64,000 nt of DNA from G963701675 sp963701675. Lineage in GTDB: Bacteria; Planctomycetota; Planctomycetia; Gemmatales; Gemmataceae. The notes beneath the pieces are model-generated. The model was not told where the DNA came from and made no database searches. It saw only the letters and a program-made list of their open reading frames with translations. The DNA is taken from contig OY969623.1 of NCBI GenBank assembly GCA_963701675.1, positions 2,790,001 to 2,854,000 of the forward strand, in the 5' to 3' direction. The translations under genes and the position numbers were made by a program. Shown here in pieces: positions 16,877-24,952 of this stretch (position 1 is its first letter; every line of letters begins with the position of its first letter).

Positions 16877-16884
16877 AGGATGAA
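16857..16884 (+). repeat. Heptanucleotide tandem repeat GGATGAA x4 at the thiS/thiG junction
   Basis: Four perfect copies of a 7-base unit span the end of thiS and the start of thiG. Each unit contains AGG-ATG-A, that is, a mini ribosome site, a start codon and an overlapping stop. Because 7 is not a multiple of 3, gain or loss of a unit shifts the thiS stop and the choice of thiG ATG. Confidence 0.9.
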
Positions 16885-17721
16885 ACAGTCAAATCAGGAC
16901 ATCCTTCGGATGCGTCTCTTGTCATTGGGAAGTTCGCATTCCAGAGCCGACTCATAACCGGGACAGGCAAGTTCGCCACATACGACTTGATGCGCGAATG
17001 TCTTGTCGCCAGCGGTTGCGAGGTAACGACGGTCGCCGTGCGGCGCGAACGCCTCGTGGACCGCGACGGCCGCAATATCCTTGACTACTTGGACCTCAAA
17101 CGGCTGACGATCCTACCCAACACTGCCGGTTGCTTTAGTGCCGAGGATGCGGTGCGACACGCCCGACTCGCACGGGAATTGCTGTCGAACCTGGACAATC
17201 CCGGGGCCGAATGGGTCAAGCTTGAGTGCCTCGGAGACCCGAAGACGCTCTTGCCTGATCCGGTAGCCACGCTTGAGGCGACGGAAACGCTGGTCCGCGA
17301 AGGGTTCACCGTGCTCGTCTACACGAGCGACGATCCGATCATGGCCCGAAGATTGAAGGAAGCCGGAGCGGCAAGCGTGATGCCCGCCGGCAGTCCCATC
17401 GGCAGCGGTCAGGGGGTTCTCAATCCGAACAACATCCACATTATCCTTGAGTATCTCAAGGACGGCGACCCCGAGTATCCGGTGATTGTGGATGCCGGGG
17501 TGGGAACTGCCAGCGACGTGACCGTTGCCATGGAGCTAGGCTGCGACGGTGTGCTATTGAATACCGGTATCGCCCACGCTCGTGACCCGCTGCGAATGGC
17601 CTGGGCGATGCGGTATGCCTGCGAATCCGGTCGATGGGCGTTTCTCGCCGGGCGGATTCCGAAAAAGCTCTACGCGCAGGCGTCTAGCCCGATGGAAGGG
17701 CGAATCGGAACGACCTCGTAG
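16873..17721 (+). CDS. thiG: Thiazole synthase ThiG
   Basis: This 282-residue TIM-barrel enzyme builds the thiazole phosphate of thiamine from DXP, dehydroglycine and ThiS-thiocarboxylate. Diagnostic segments are the SRLITGTGKF start, TILPNTAGC, the imine Lys in EWVKLECLGD, VMPAGSPIGSGQG, PVIVDAGVGTASD, and GVLLNTGIAHARDP. The length, including an N-terminal extension of about 15 residues, is near normal. The ATG at 16873 overlaps the thiS stop. Other thiamine genes are not in the window. Confidence 0.95.
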   Translation: MKDETVKSGHPSDASLVIGKFAFQSRLITGTGKFATYDLMRECLVASGCEVTTVAVRRERLVDRDGRNILDYLDLKRLTILPNTAGCFSAEDAVRHARLARELLSNLDNPGAEWVKLECLGDPKTLLPDPVATLEATETLVREGFTVLVYTSDDPIMARRLKEAGAASVMPAGSPIGSGQGVLNPNNIHIILEYLKDGDPEYPVIVDAGVGTASDVTVAMELGCDGVLLNTGIAHARDPLRMAWAMRYACESGRWAFLAGRIPKKLYAQASSPMEGRIGTTS

Positions 17722-17733
17722 TTCTTACTGAAA

Positions 17734-18120
17734 CTATGGGCGCTGCGGCGTCCCGAGTTTCCGACGAATCTCCGCTCGAACCCGCTTTATCAACCGAATT
17801 GCGGATTGTCTTTGCCGCGAAGTCGCGGAGGTGCCGGGATAGCGATAGTCTACGGCGTACTGGGTTAGAGATCCTAATCGTGCCTGGTACTTCTTCAACG
17901 ACGAATCATGCGGTAGCAGACGTGCGACGAGTTCTTCCAGATCATGTATGCGCGGAATCGAGACACCGAATTCCTGCAGTAACGCTTTAAGGTACTTTTC
18001 TGCCGCTTGCTGACAGTGAAAACAAACCACGTCGTTTAAGCCCGGTTTTCCGGCGGACATCTGAATGATGATGAAGTCGGCTTCTGCTTTGCGAACCCAA
18101 CTTTTCGTCAGTCTTTTCAT
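17734..18120 (-). CDS. HEPN domain protein (toxin-like partner of MNT)
   Basis: This 128-residue, all-helical protein has the HEPN pattern: WVRKAEADFIII, then VCFHCQQAAEKYLKALLQ, RIHDLEELV, and the C-terminal YAVDYRYPG. HEPN proteins of this kind pair with minimal nucleotidyltransferases in HEPN/MNT toxin-antitoxin modules, where HEPN is often an RNase and MNT adenylylates it. The partner is the overlapping upstream gene at 17987-18478. The ATG at 18120 has AAGGTG upstream; a longer frame reaches 18165 but lacks a ribosome site. Activity is inferred, since I could not identify a clean R-x4-6-H catalytic pair. Confidence 0.75.
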   Translation of the reverse strand: MKRLTKSWVRKAEADFIIIQMSAGKPGLNDVVCFHCQQAAEKYLKALLQEFGVSIPRIHDLEELVARLLPHDSSLKKYQARLGSLTQYAVDYRYPGTSATSRQRQSAIRLIKRVRAEIRRKLGTPQRP

Positions 18121-18478
18121 ACAGCACCTTGCCCCGACCGATAATTTCCCGCAGAAACCAATCACCTTCCTGGAGTCGCCATGCGAGTTGCTTCGGAGTA
18201 CGAACGATAAGGTCCAGTGCGAACGGATGCTCGGTCGCTAAGCGTATTCGACATGCCTGATCGATCTCGTTTCGAGCCGAGTGCACCACGAGGATATCGA
18301 CATCACTGTCCGGCGTCGGCGTGCCGTAGGCATAGGAGCCGAACAGAATGATCTTTTCTGGCTGAAATCGTTCGACGATTTGACGGGCGAACCGCCGAAT
18401 GGCGGTAGCGCGGACCAACCCGGAGTGGTCACGGGAACTTTCTCTTGTGACATGGAGTGGGCTGCTTCGGCCGCTCAT
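17987..18478 (-). CDS. MNT-type nucleotidyltransferase (antitoxin-like)
   Basis: A minimal nucleotidyltransferase: ILFGSYAYGTPTPDSDVDIL carries the GS-x10-D-x-D metal and substrate motif at about 46-65, followed by ALDLIVRTPKQL and GKVLYEK. In other pairs the protein ends soon after GKVLYE; here the frame runs on for about 45 residues, rich in Arg/Ser, through the start of the HEPN gene (134-base overlap). Either the tail is real or a stop has been lost. The start at 18478 is weakly supported; some ribosome-site-less alternatives lie within the next 15 codons. Confidence 0.7.
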   Translation of the reverse strand: MSGRSSPLHVTRESSRDHSGLVRATAIRRFARQIVERFQPEKIILFGSYAYGTPTPDSDVDILVVHSARNEIDQACRIRLATEHPFALDLIVRTPKQLAWRLQEGDWFLREIIGRGKVLYEKTDEKLGSQSRSRLHHHSDVRRKTGLKRRGLFSLSASGRKVP

Positions 18479-18482
18479 TCAT

Positions 18483-18923
18483 TCATTGTAGCCAATGACG
18501 GCTCGGACTTGAGTTTGAATCACCTGGATCAAGAGCAAGAGCCGCGATGGCCGATTCCAATCGGTGGATTGCCTTTTCCAGGCCACGGTATGTCTCGTCC
18601 GCGGCGGCCCATTCGTGAGCCAGTGCGAAGGCTTGAACCTTTGCTACAAGCTCGCTTGCATCGCACTCGCCAAACTGGCTGATGGCATCATGAAGTGCTC
18701 GCGCCGTCACTTGAACTCCGGCGGCATCTTTGGCGTGGATCTTTGTGCGACTCTCACAAAGGCGCTCGGGACACTCGGAAAGGAAGAGCTTGACCATTTC
18801 CTGTATTACATGAGTATTGCCAGACGCCCGCGCTAGTATCGCTGCTCGATCGACGAGTTCACCGTTAACTTCTTCGACGGGCCTACCCTGTGCCGGGCAG
18901 GGTGGCCGGGCCTCTTCTTGCAT
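18483..18923 (-). CDS. Hpt-like domain protein lacking the phospho-accepting His
   Basis: This 146-residue helical protein looks like a histidine phosphotransfer (Hpt) domain: VDRAAILARASGNTHVIQEM, LFLSECPERL, then the position normally reading A-H-x-LKG-S. Here that site is ARALHDAISQFG, so the canonical His is Arg and phosphotransfer by the usual residue is unlikely. GAGGA precedes the ATG at 18923; a GTG at 18992 would add 23 residues. It is divergently transcribed from the membrane Ser/Thr kinase at 19124, which suggests a functional pair (inference). Confidence 0.6.
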   Translation of the reverse strand: MQEEARPPCPAQGRPVEEVNGELVDRAAILARASGNTHVIQEMVKLFLSECPERLCESRTKIHAKDAAGVQVTARALHDAISQFGECDASELVAKVQAFALAHEWAAADETYRGLEKAIHRLESAIAALALDPGDSNSSPSRHWLQ

Positions 18924-19123
18924 TCCGATTTCCTCGACAGTGAAAAACGACTCCCCGCCGGAACTTCGCATCGACGGCAGGATCAACACCACTCAACTAT
19001 AGTACGCGCGCAAGTCAAGGGACCGCGCCAACAGGCCTTCTGTCTCTCGAACCGGCAATACTTGCGAAATTGTTGCGAAGTACTTAATATGAGTCGCGCC
19101 CCGTGCGTGTGCGAGAAGCTGCC

Positions 19124-21202
19124 ATGAAATTCACGTATGCCTCCGGCGACCGACCCTTGGAAGGGTACACGATCAAGCGTGGCGTCGGCCGCGGCGGCTT
19201 CGGCGAAGTCTACCAGGCCATGTCCGACGGCGGCAAGGAAGTCGCTCTCAAGTTCGTCCAAAAGAACCTCGAAGTTGAACTACGCGGCGTCGGCCATTGC
19301 CTCAACCTCAAACATCCAAACCTCGTCAGCCTCCACGATCTCAAACAAGGAACTAGCGGCGATTACTGGGTTGTCATGGAATTCGTCGCCGGCGAGACAC
19401 TTGATGACGTGATCGCCCACAACGCCAATGGCTTGACGCCGGAAGAGGCGCTTGCCTGGCTCAAGGGCATCTGCGACGGCGTCGCACATCTCCACGCCCA
19501 AGGATTAGTTCACCGCGATTTGAAACCGGGTAATGTGTTTCGCGAGGAAAGCATCGTCAAAGTCGGCGACTACGGTCTGTCCAAGTTCATTTCCACAAGT
19601 CGTCGTAGTGGCCAAACCGGAAGCGTGGGCACCGTGCACTATATGGCCCCGGAGATTGCACACGGCCGGTATGGCAAGGAAGTCGATCTCTACGCCATCG
19701 GCATCATGCTCTATGAAATGCTCACCGGCCGGGTGCCTTTCGACGGCACGAGTCCCGGCGAGATTCTCATGAAGCACATGACGGCCACGCCGGACCTGGC
19801 GCCATTGCCGCCCGCGTTTCGGCCGGTGGTCGCCCGACTGCTTAATAAGGATCCGCATCAGCGGTACTCGTCGGTGCAGGCGATGATGGCGGACTTGACC
19901 GGGTATCTGGCGGCGCCGCCGGACGCACCACCCGAGACGGTGCAGCCGTCATTGGTCGGCGGCGAAGGAAAACTCGTGTATACTCACGAGACGCAACCGG
20001 GACCTCATTTGGCTAGCGATGATGACACCCCGAAGCTACCGGTTGTGATTTCATTTGCGACGCTATTTTTCGTTTCGGCTGGACTAGGCGTTTTGGGAGG
20101 AGTCATTTCACATACCCATCCCGATCCGGGGTTGCACGGGGACATGAAGGTTGCCGTGAATGCAGGATTTGGAGGTGTCGGTGTTATCTACGGAATACTT
20201 GCCACATTATTGGTGCGCCGAATCGACTGGGCGTCGGTATTTGGAAAACGCGCAACTTACGTCCCGGTCTTGTGGTTACTCGGCGCGGGAATGGCTTGGA
20301 CGTATGGCTTGGCTGTGCTCACTTACGTTATCGATCTCCTAACCAGTGAAACCAATCGTTACCTTGGTCTAATCGGGTTGGCCATTTGTCTCATGGTTTA
20401 TGCGGGCTCAGTACTATGGGTCGTTTTCGGGCGAGAACGCCGAGAATCCCCACGCTCTAGAAAAGCAGTTGATGCTGGACTTGCGGATACGCCGCAAATG
20501 CCAGCAATGACACCTGCCCGCGCAGAATCAGCGCAGAAAGCCGAATTGGCGCGTTCAGGCTCTGCATCCGGAGACCTTGCTTCAACCTCCACTGATTTCA
20601 CACGTTTGTTTGCCGCTACCGCTACGTCACTGATCTACTGGGCGCTCATGGGAATGTGCGTCGCCGCGGGGGCCGGACTTTTCATGTACGCTGCTAGAAC
20701 ACAAACTAGCGACAAGAATCTGTCGAACCTCACTGGATCGCTCGGCGTTGCGGTCCTCTACTTTGCCGGCGTTTTGGCCCTTCCGCTGCTTGTTGGTGTG
20801 ATCCAGCTATGGGTTTACTTTCGACGGAATACGGCCCAGCGTCGAAAAGCAAGTGTCTCGACGTCAGCAGCGACGCTCGTTCATCGGCCGATGTGGGTCG
20901 TCAAACTTGGATTCGTGTCGGGGGCGACGTTTGCAGTGATGGGCATACTCCTCCTGTTTGAATCGCTGAGACGCCCTCCTCCCGAAGCGGTACCGCTCAT
21001 CTTGGTTGGCACGGTGCTCATTATTTTCGGCGGCCTGATTGCGTTTGTTTCGTTTCGCCTTTGGATGACGTCATCCGGACGGCGAGGACAAGCGATTCAT
21101 CCGGACCACGGCGAGACGACGAGTGATCCCGATTCGGTCAGTCCCGGCGACGACCTCGCGCGAACCGGTCCGTGGCAGCCGCCGACGGATGAGGTATCAT
21201 AG
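19124..21202 (+). CDS. Membrane Ser/Thr protein kinase
   Basis: This 692-residue protein has a cytoplasmic Hanks-type kinase domain at residues 15-275 and a multi-spanning C-terminus. Visible: the glycine loop GRGGFGEVY (22-30), Lys in ALKFV (about 43), HRDLKPGN (130-137), DYG in place of DFG (149-151), YMAPE (173-177), and DLYAIGIMLYEML. After a linker, seven or so hydrophobic segments follow in two blocks (about 295-445 and 515-665), split by a charged linker. No extracellular sensor domain is evident. The ATG at 19124 fits the domain start; an upstream in-frame ATG at 19103 is possible. Confidence 0.88.
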   Translation: MKFTYASGDRPLEGYTIKRGVGRGGFGEVYQAMSDGGKEVALKFVQKNLEVELRGVGHCLNLKHPNLVSLHDLKQGTSGDYWVVMEFVAGETLDDVIAHNANGLTPEEALAWLKGICDGVAHLHAQGLVHRDLKPGNVFREESIVKVGDYGLSKFISTSRRSGQTGSVGTVHYMAPEIAHGRYGKEVDLYAIGIMLYEMLTGRVPFDGTSPGEILMKHMTATPDLAPLPPAFRPVVARLLNKDPHQRYSSVQAMMADLTGYLAAPPDAPPETVQPSLVGGEGKLVYTHETQPGPHLASDDDTPKLPVVISFATLFFVSAGLGVLGGVISHTHPDPGLHGDMKVAVNAGFGGVGVIYGILATLLVRRIDWASVFGKRATYVPVLWLLGAGMAWTYGLAVLTYVIDLLTSETNRYLGLIGLAICLMVYAGSVLWVVFGRERRESPRSRKAVDAGLADTPQMPAMTPARAESAQKAELARSGSASGDLASTSTDFTRLFAATATSLIYWALMGMCVAAGAGLFMYAARTQTSDKNLSNLTGSLGVAVLYFAGVLALPLLVGVIQLWVYFRRNTAQRRKASVSTSAATLVHRPMWVVKLGFVSGATFAVMGILLLFESLRRPPPEAVPLILVGTVLIIFGGLIAFVSFRLWMTSSGRRGQAIHPDHGETTSDPDSVSPGDDLARTGPWQPPTDEVS

Positions 21203-21229
21203 AGTTTACTATTAGTTCGTGAGGCAATT

Positions 21230-21451
21230 ATGATTCAAACATTCGAAGGCGTGATCGATAGAGAAGGCGTCGTCCGCCTGCTCCAACCCGTTCCGCTCAA
21301 CGGGGCGCGACGGGTATTGGTGACTATCCTCGATGAAGAACCCAAAGCGTTTCTGAATGAGACGGCGATGCTCAGCGAAGCGTCACTTGGTGAGGACTGG
21401 AACCGGCCGGAGGAGGATGCGGCATGGTCACACCTTCAGCCGGTGAAGTAG
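21230..21451 (+). CDS. Antitoxin-like protein of a MazF-type module
   Basis: This 73-residue protein has a short beta N-terminus (FEGVIDREGVVRL) and an acidic tail LSEASLGEDWNRPEEDAAW, which is the usual toxin-binding tail of antitoxins paired with PemK/MazF-like toxins. The toxin frame begins 28 bases before its stop. The toxin itself is truncated, so this may now be an orphan antitoxin. It lies 27 bases after the kinase gene. Confidence 0.65.
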   Translation: MIQTFEGVIDREGVVRLLQPVPLNGARRVLVTILDEEPKAFLNETAMLSEASLGEDWNRPEEDAAWSHLQPVK

Positions 21452-21822
21452 TCCTCGTACCGTTTCCTTTTTCGGATTTGTCGGCCACCAAACTTCGGCC
21501 TGCAGTTTGTCTCGCAAACGCTGGCCGCGGCGATTGGTTACTATGTCAAATCACCAGTACACCCTACGGCGATCCGAACGCAGTTTCGATTGATCCCGCG
21601 GATTTCGTGACTGGAGTAGCAGCCGCCGGCCGGAGTAGAGACATCATACCGCCGATTCGCGGTACGCATTCACCGTCAATCGCAGCCCTTCCGAAAAGCT
21701 CACCGCCGGTTCGTACTTCAGATCGCGGCGCACCCGGGAAATGTCCGCCTGCGAATGCCGGACATCTCCCGCGCGAGCCGCGCCAAATTTGGGTTGACTG
21801 TTCTTTCCCAGAATCTCATTGA
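21424..21822 (+). pseudogene. Truncated PemK/MazF-family toxin
   Basis: The first 60 or so residues are clearly PemK/MazF-like: GEVVLVPFPFSDLSATKLRP, then LLCQITSTPYGDP and IDPADFVTG. From about 21610 the family sequence is lost, and from 21644 the frame runs antisense through the 3' end of the epimerase gene, giving a chimeric Pro/Arg-rich tail with no resemblance to the toxin. The second half, which completes the SH3-like fold and RNA site, is missing. It is probably inactive after a deletion that joined it to the epimerase gene. Confidence 0.65.
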
Positions 21823-22582
21823 GGTGCTTTACGAGATCCAACACCGTTGCCGTCGCGCCATTGCCGATGTTGTAGACCTTGCCGACAGCGTCTTTCGACT
21901 CGGCGGCGTTGAGCACCGCCTGTACCGCATTGGTCACATAGGTGAAATCCCGCGACTGAAGCCCGTCGCCGTGTACCGTGGGCGACTGGTTCGCCGACAT
22001 GGCGGCGATGAAAAGGGCAATCACCCCGGAGTACGGACTGCGGGCGTCTTGTCGTGGGCCGAAGATGTTGAAGAAACGTATGCGCACGGTTTCCAGTCCA
22101 TACACATCGGTGAAGCACTTGCAGTAATGTTCACCCGCAAGTTTAGCGGCTGCGTACGGTGACAATGGCGCGACGGGATCATCTTCGGTGCGGACCGAGC
22201 CGGGTGTATCACCGTATGCGCTGCTACTCGCCGCATATACGACGCGGCGAACATCCGCTTGTCGTGCGGCGTTCAGTACCTGCAACGTTCCCGTAGCGCA
22301 TGCCTCGTGACTGGCAATGGGATCCTCCACACTACGCTGCACGGACGGCATTGCCGCCATGTGAAAAACCCAATCGATGCCCTTGACGGCGGTCTGAACC
22401 GTTGCGGGATCGGTTATACTGCCGGTGATTATCTCAATGCGGTCGCGGACGCGTTGCAAGTTGACGGCCTTGCCGGAACTGAAGTTGTCGAGCACCCGAA
22501 CCCGGTGGCCTTTTTGCAACAATCCATCAACGATGTGTGATCCGATGAAGCCCGCACCACCCGTGACTAGACCAAACGCCAT
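21644..22582 (-). CDS. NAD-dependent sugar epimerase/dehydratase
   Basis: This 312-residue extended SDR enzyme has the Rossmann GLVTGGAGFIGSHIVDGL, FHMAAMPSVQRSVEDP, ASSSAYGDTP, the catalytic pair in SPYAAAKLAGE (Tyr-x3-Lys), FFNIFGPRQDP-like FGPRQDARSPYSGV, and RDFTYV. This most resembles UDP-glucose/UDP-GlcNAc 4-epimerases of the WbpP/GalE type, acting on nucleotide sugars for surface polysaccharide. The ATG at 22582 has a GGAGG upstream. No glycosyltransferase genes are nearby. Its 3' end abuts the broken toxin gene. Confidence 0.88.
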   Translation of the reverse strand: MAFGLVTGGAGFIGSHIVDGLLQKGHRVRVLDNFSSGKAVNLQRVRDRIEIITGSITDPATVQTAVKGIDWVFHMAAMPSVQRSVEDPIASHEACATGTLQVLNAARQADVRRVVYAASSSAYGDTPGSVRTEDDPVAPLSPYAAAKLAGEHYCKCFTDVYGLETVRIRFFNIFGPRQDARSPYSGVIALFIAAMSANQSPTVHGDGLQSRDFTYVTNAVQAVLNAAESKDAVGKVYNIGNGATATVLDLVKHLNEILGKNSQPKFGAARAGDVRHSQADISRVRRDLKYEPAVSFSEGLRLTVNAYRESAV

Positions 22583-22614
22583 CTTAATCCTCCAGGTATG
22601 TTCAGACCAAGATT

Positions 22615-22681
22615 CACCGCAAAGGCACAAAGGACACGAAGAAAATCAGCCAGTCTTTGTGTTCTTTGTGTCTTTGTGGTG
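22615..22681. repeat. CACAAAG palindromic repeat, copy 2
   Basis: The arms are CACCGCAAAGGCACAAAGGA... (22615-22644) and its imperfect inverse (22655-22681). It is related to the element at 13869-13931 in both sequence and layout. It lies in the 210-base region between the divergent epimerase and TsaC-fusion genes, which otherwise shows nothing but their ribosome sites. Confidence 0.8.
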
Positions 22682-22792
22682 TCTCTTCTCGTGACGACTC
22701 CGCTTGTTCTCACGATTTCCTTGCTATAGATTAACGTATCGTTTCTAAACGACAAATGACCCCTGACACTTCTCCAGAAGGATCGCCGGCGA

Positions 22793-23911
22793 ATGCCTGA
22801 AGTGATCGATTGGCGGCAATGCGCCGACCGGTCCGTGGTGCACCGGATCGTTGAGGCCCTCGCGGAAGGGCAGCTCGTCGTGTTTCCGACGGAAACCGTG
22901 TACGGCATCGCGGCGAGTGTGAGTTCGCCCATCGGGTTGGAGCGACTTGCTGCCGTCAAAGGACGTGAAGACGACAAGCCGTTTACCCTTGCGATTGCCG
23001 GTCCGGACGCGGTAACGCAATGGTTGCCGCACCTCGGCGTCGCCGGCCGACGTCTGGCCAACCGCTGCTGGCCAGGGCCTATTACCATTGTCTCGGGAAA
23101 CGGTCTAGCGGAAGGCGCGGCCCGGCAGCTTGCCGAACCCGCGCGACGAAAACTGTGTCCAAATGGTACGTTGGGGATCCGTGTCCCCGCGCATGAGGCA
23201 ATCTTGAGCGTTCTTTGTGAGACCTCGGCGCCGCTGGCTCTCAGCAGCGCGAACAAAAGCGGAGAGCCTGACACGGTCTCCGCCGAGGACGCCGTCCACG
23301 CCATAGGAAACGAAGTAGATCTAATCATCGCCGATGGACCATGCCGCTTCGGTAAGCCGTCGACGGTGGTACGAGTGGAAGGTGACCGCTGGGAAATCCT
23401 CCGAGAAGGCGCGCTGCCGAGCGCAGCGATCCAACGGCTGGCATCTTGTGTTATTGTTTTTGTGTGCACTGGTAACACGTGCCGAAGCCCGTTGGCCGAG
23501 GCGTTGTTTAAGATGATGCTTGCGAAGCGGCTCGAATGTGGAATTGAGGACCTCGCTGCTCGCGGTTCCGTGGTTCGCTCTGCAGGCCTTTATGCGTTGC
23601 CGGGCGAGCTGGCCACGGGCGAAGCCAACCAGGTGGCAAAGGAACTCGGCGCCAACCTCGACAACCATGTGAGTCAACCGCTCAGTGCAGCGCTGGCGGC
23701 CCATGCCGATCACCTGGTCGTAATGACCCGAGCACACCTGGCTGCCTTGGAAGAGGGTTTTCCGAACTTGGGTGCAACACCACGGTTGCTGTGCTCCGAA
23801 GGCGAGGAAATTGCGGACCCAATAGGCACGGATCGCCAGACTTATCAGAAATGTGCACGCCAGATTCAGTCGTCATTGGAGCGTTTTCTGGCGGAGGTAG
23901 AACCGGAATGA
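22793..23911 (+). CDS. TsaC/Sua5-like domain fused to low-molecular-weight protein tyrosine phosphatase
   Basis: A 372-residue fusion. Residues 1-210 are a YrdC/Sua5-type threonylcarbamoyl-AMP synthase (VVFPTETVYGIAA, KGREDDKPF, WPGPITIV, LGIRVPAHE, LALSSANKSGEP), the first enzyme of t6A tRNA modification. Residues 220-370 are an LMW-PTP with the P-loop VCTGNTCRSP (CysX5Arg at 225-231) and the acid loop ADPIG. The link between tRNA modification and a phosphatase domain is unexplained. The stop overlaps the rpiB start (ATGA), so the two genes are coupled. Confidence 0.88.
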   Translation: MPEVIDWRQCADRSVVHRIVEALAEGQLVVFPTETVYGIAASVSSPIGLERLAAVKGREDDKPFTLAIAGPDAVTQWLPHLGVAGRRLANRCWPGPITIVSGNGLAEGAARQLAEPARRKLCPNGTLGIRVPAHEAILSVLCETSAPLALSSANKSGEPDTVSAEDAVHAIGNEVDLIIADGPCRFGKPSTVVRVEGDRWEILREGALPSAAIQRLASCVIVFVCTGNTCRSPLAEALFKMMLAKRLECGIEDLAARGSVVRSAGLYALPGELATGEANQVAKELGANLDNHVSQPLSAALAAHADHLVVMTRAHLAALEEGFPNLGATPRLLCSEGEEIADPIGTDRQTYQKCARQIQSSLERFLAEVEPE

Positions 23912-24366
23912 AAATCGCGATCGGAAGCGATCACCGCGGCTACGAAGCCAAGAAACGGATCGCGGCCTTGCTTAACCAACTTGGCCACACCGTATGCGAC
24001 GTCGGTCCGTCCGGACCGGAAAGCGTCGACTACCCTGACTACGGCCTGCAGGTGGCCCGGGCAGTTGGCGAACAGCAAGTTGATCGCGGAATACTGATCT
24101 GCGGCACCGGCATCGGCATGTGCATCACCGCAAACAAGGTTCGCGGTGTTCGGGCAGCCCCTTGTCACGACAACATTACCGCCGAGATGAGCCGGCGGCA
24201 TAATGACGCCAACGTTCTATGCCTATCAGCCGATCTGCTGGGTGACGCACTCATGAACCGCATGATTCACATCTGGCTCGAAACCGAATTCGAAGGCGGC
24301 CGCCACGCACGTCGGGTGGAGAAGATTACGCGGTTTGAGGAAAACCTCACCGATCCGCCGGCGTGA
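23908..24366 (+). CDS. rpiB: Ribose 5-phosphate isomerase B
   Basis: This 152-residue RpiB/LacA-B family isomerase interconverts ribose-5-P and ribulose-5-P. Seen: MKIAIGSDHRGYEAKK, the active-site ILICGTGIGMCITANKV with the catalytic Cys, RGVRAAPCHDN, MSRRHNDANVL and the C-terminal KITRFEEN. It is complete. The start overlaps the previous stop. Its last 23 codons have a diverged second copy at 27562-27630, beyond the restriction-modification genes, which suggests that an island inserted at this 3' end. Confidence 0.94.
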   Translation: MKIAIGSDHRGYEAKKRIAALLNQLGHTVCDVGPSGPESVDYPDYGLQVARAVGEQQVDRGILICGTGIGMCITANKVRGVRAAPCHDNITAEMSRRHNDANVLCLSADLLGDALMNRMIHIWLETEFEGGRHARRVEKITRFEENLTDPPA

Positions 24367-24488
24367 CCACGTTCCCCGACGGCGATAGGGCTTCACTCAG
24401 CGTGCGCGAGTTTCGGCGACCATGGGCGTTCGGAAGGCAACTGCTATCGTTGATGAATTCTTGACAACAGACAATAATAGGTTGATTC

Positions 24489-24878
24489 ATGGGACAGCTC
24501 AGTGAAAAGGCAGCTGAAAGGGTGGCTGGTGCGTCGTGGGACGGACTTCGTCGGCAGTTTCACGCAATCAGCGAATCGCTGCTGTCTGTCTCCCCCGAGG
24601 CGAGAGGAGCACTGACAACGATCTATGTTAAGTTCACGATTACTCCGGACCCAAACAGCCCGGTGTATGCGGTGATTTGGGCCAAAAACTCGAAGCAGCT
24701 CGTTGTGGGTTTGCGCCTCCCGGAAGACGAAATCCCACCAGGGTTACATGCGGCGCCAGCGGGAACAACGTACAAGGGATTAAGTGGATACTTCAAGATC
24801 CAACCGGGTGATATGGTTCCGCAAGAGTTGCCGACCTGGGCGCAGGCTGCGTATGCTAGCGCAGCGCGATCGTCTTGA
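24489..24878 (+). CDS. Small conserved protein, possibly DUF5655-like
   Basis: This 129-residue soluble protein has a motif run VYAVIWAKNSKQLVVGLRLP then YKGLSGYFKI and AYASA. It resembles the small DUF5655-type proteins found with DNA-modification or defence genes, but I am not certain of the family. It precedes the N6-methylase by 74 bases on the same strand and shares the island between the two rpiB tails. TTGACA occurs about 20 bases before the ATG, without a well-spaced -10 box. Confidence 0.5.
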   Translation: MGQLSEKAAERVAGASWDGLRRQFHAISESLLSVSPEARGALTTIYVKFTITPDPNSPVYAVIWAKNSKQLVVGLRLPEDEIPPGLHAAPAGTTYKGLSGYFKIQPGDMVPQELPTWAQAAYASAARSS

Positions 24879-24952
24879 AGAATGGACTTGACAAGCAGGC
24901 TTCGCTAGATGACTCTGAGTAGCGGGTGTAACAGCAAGGGAAAGGTAATGCC

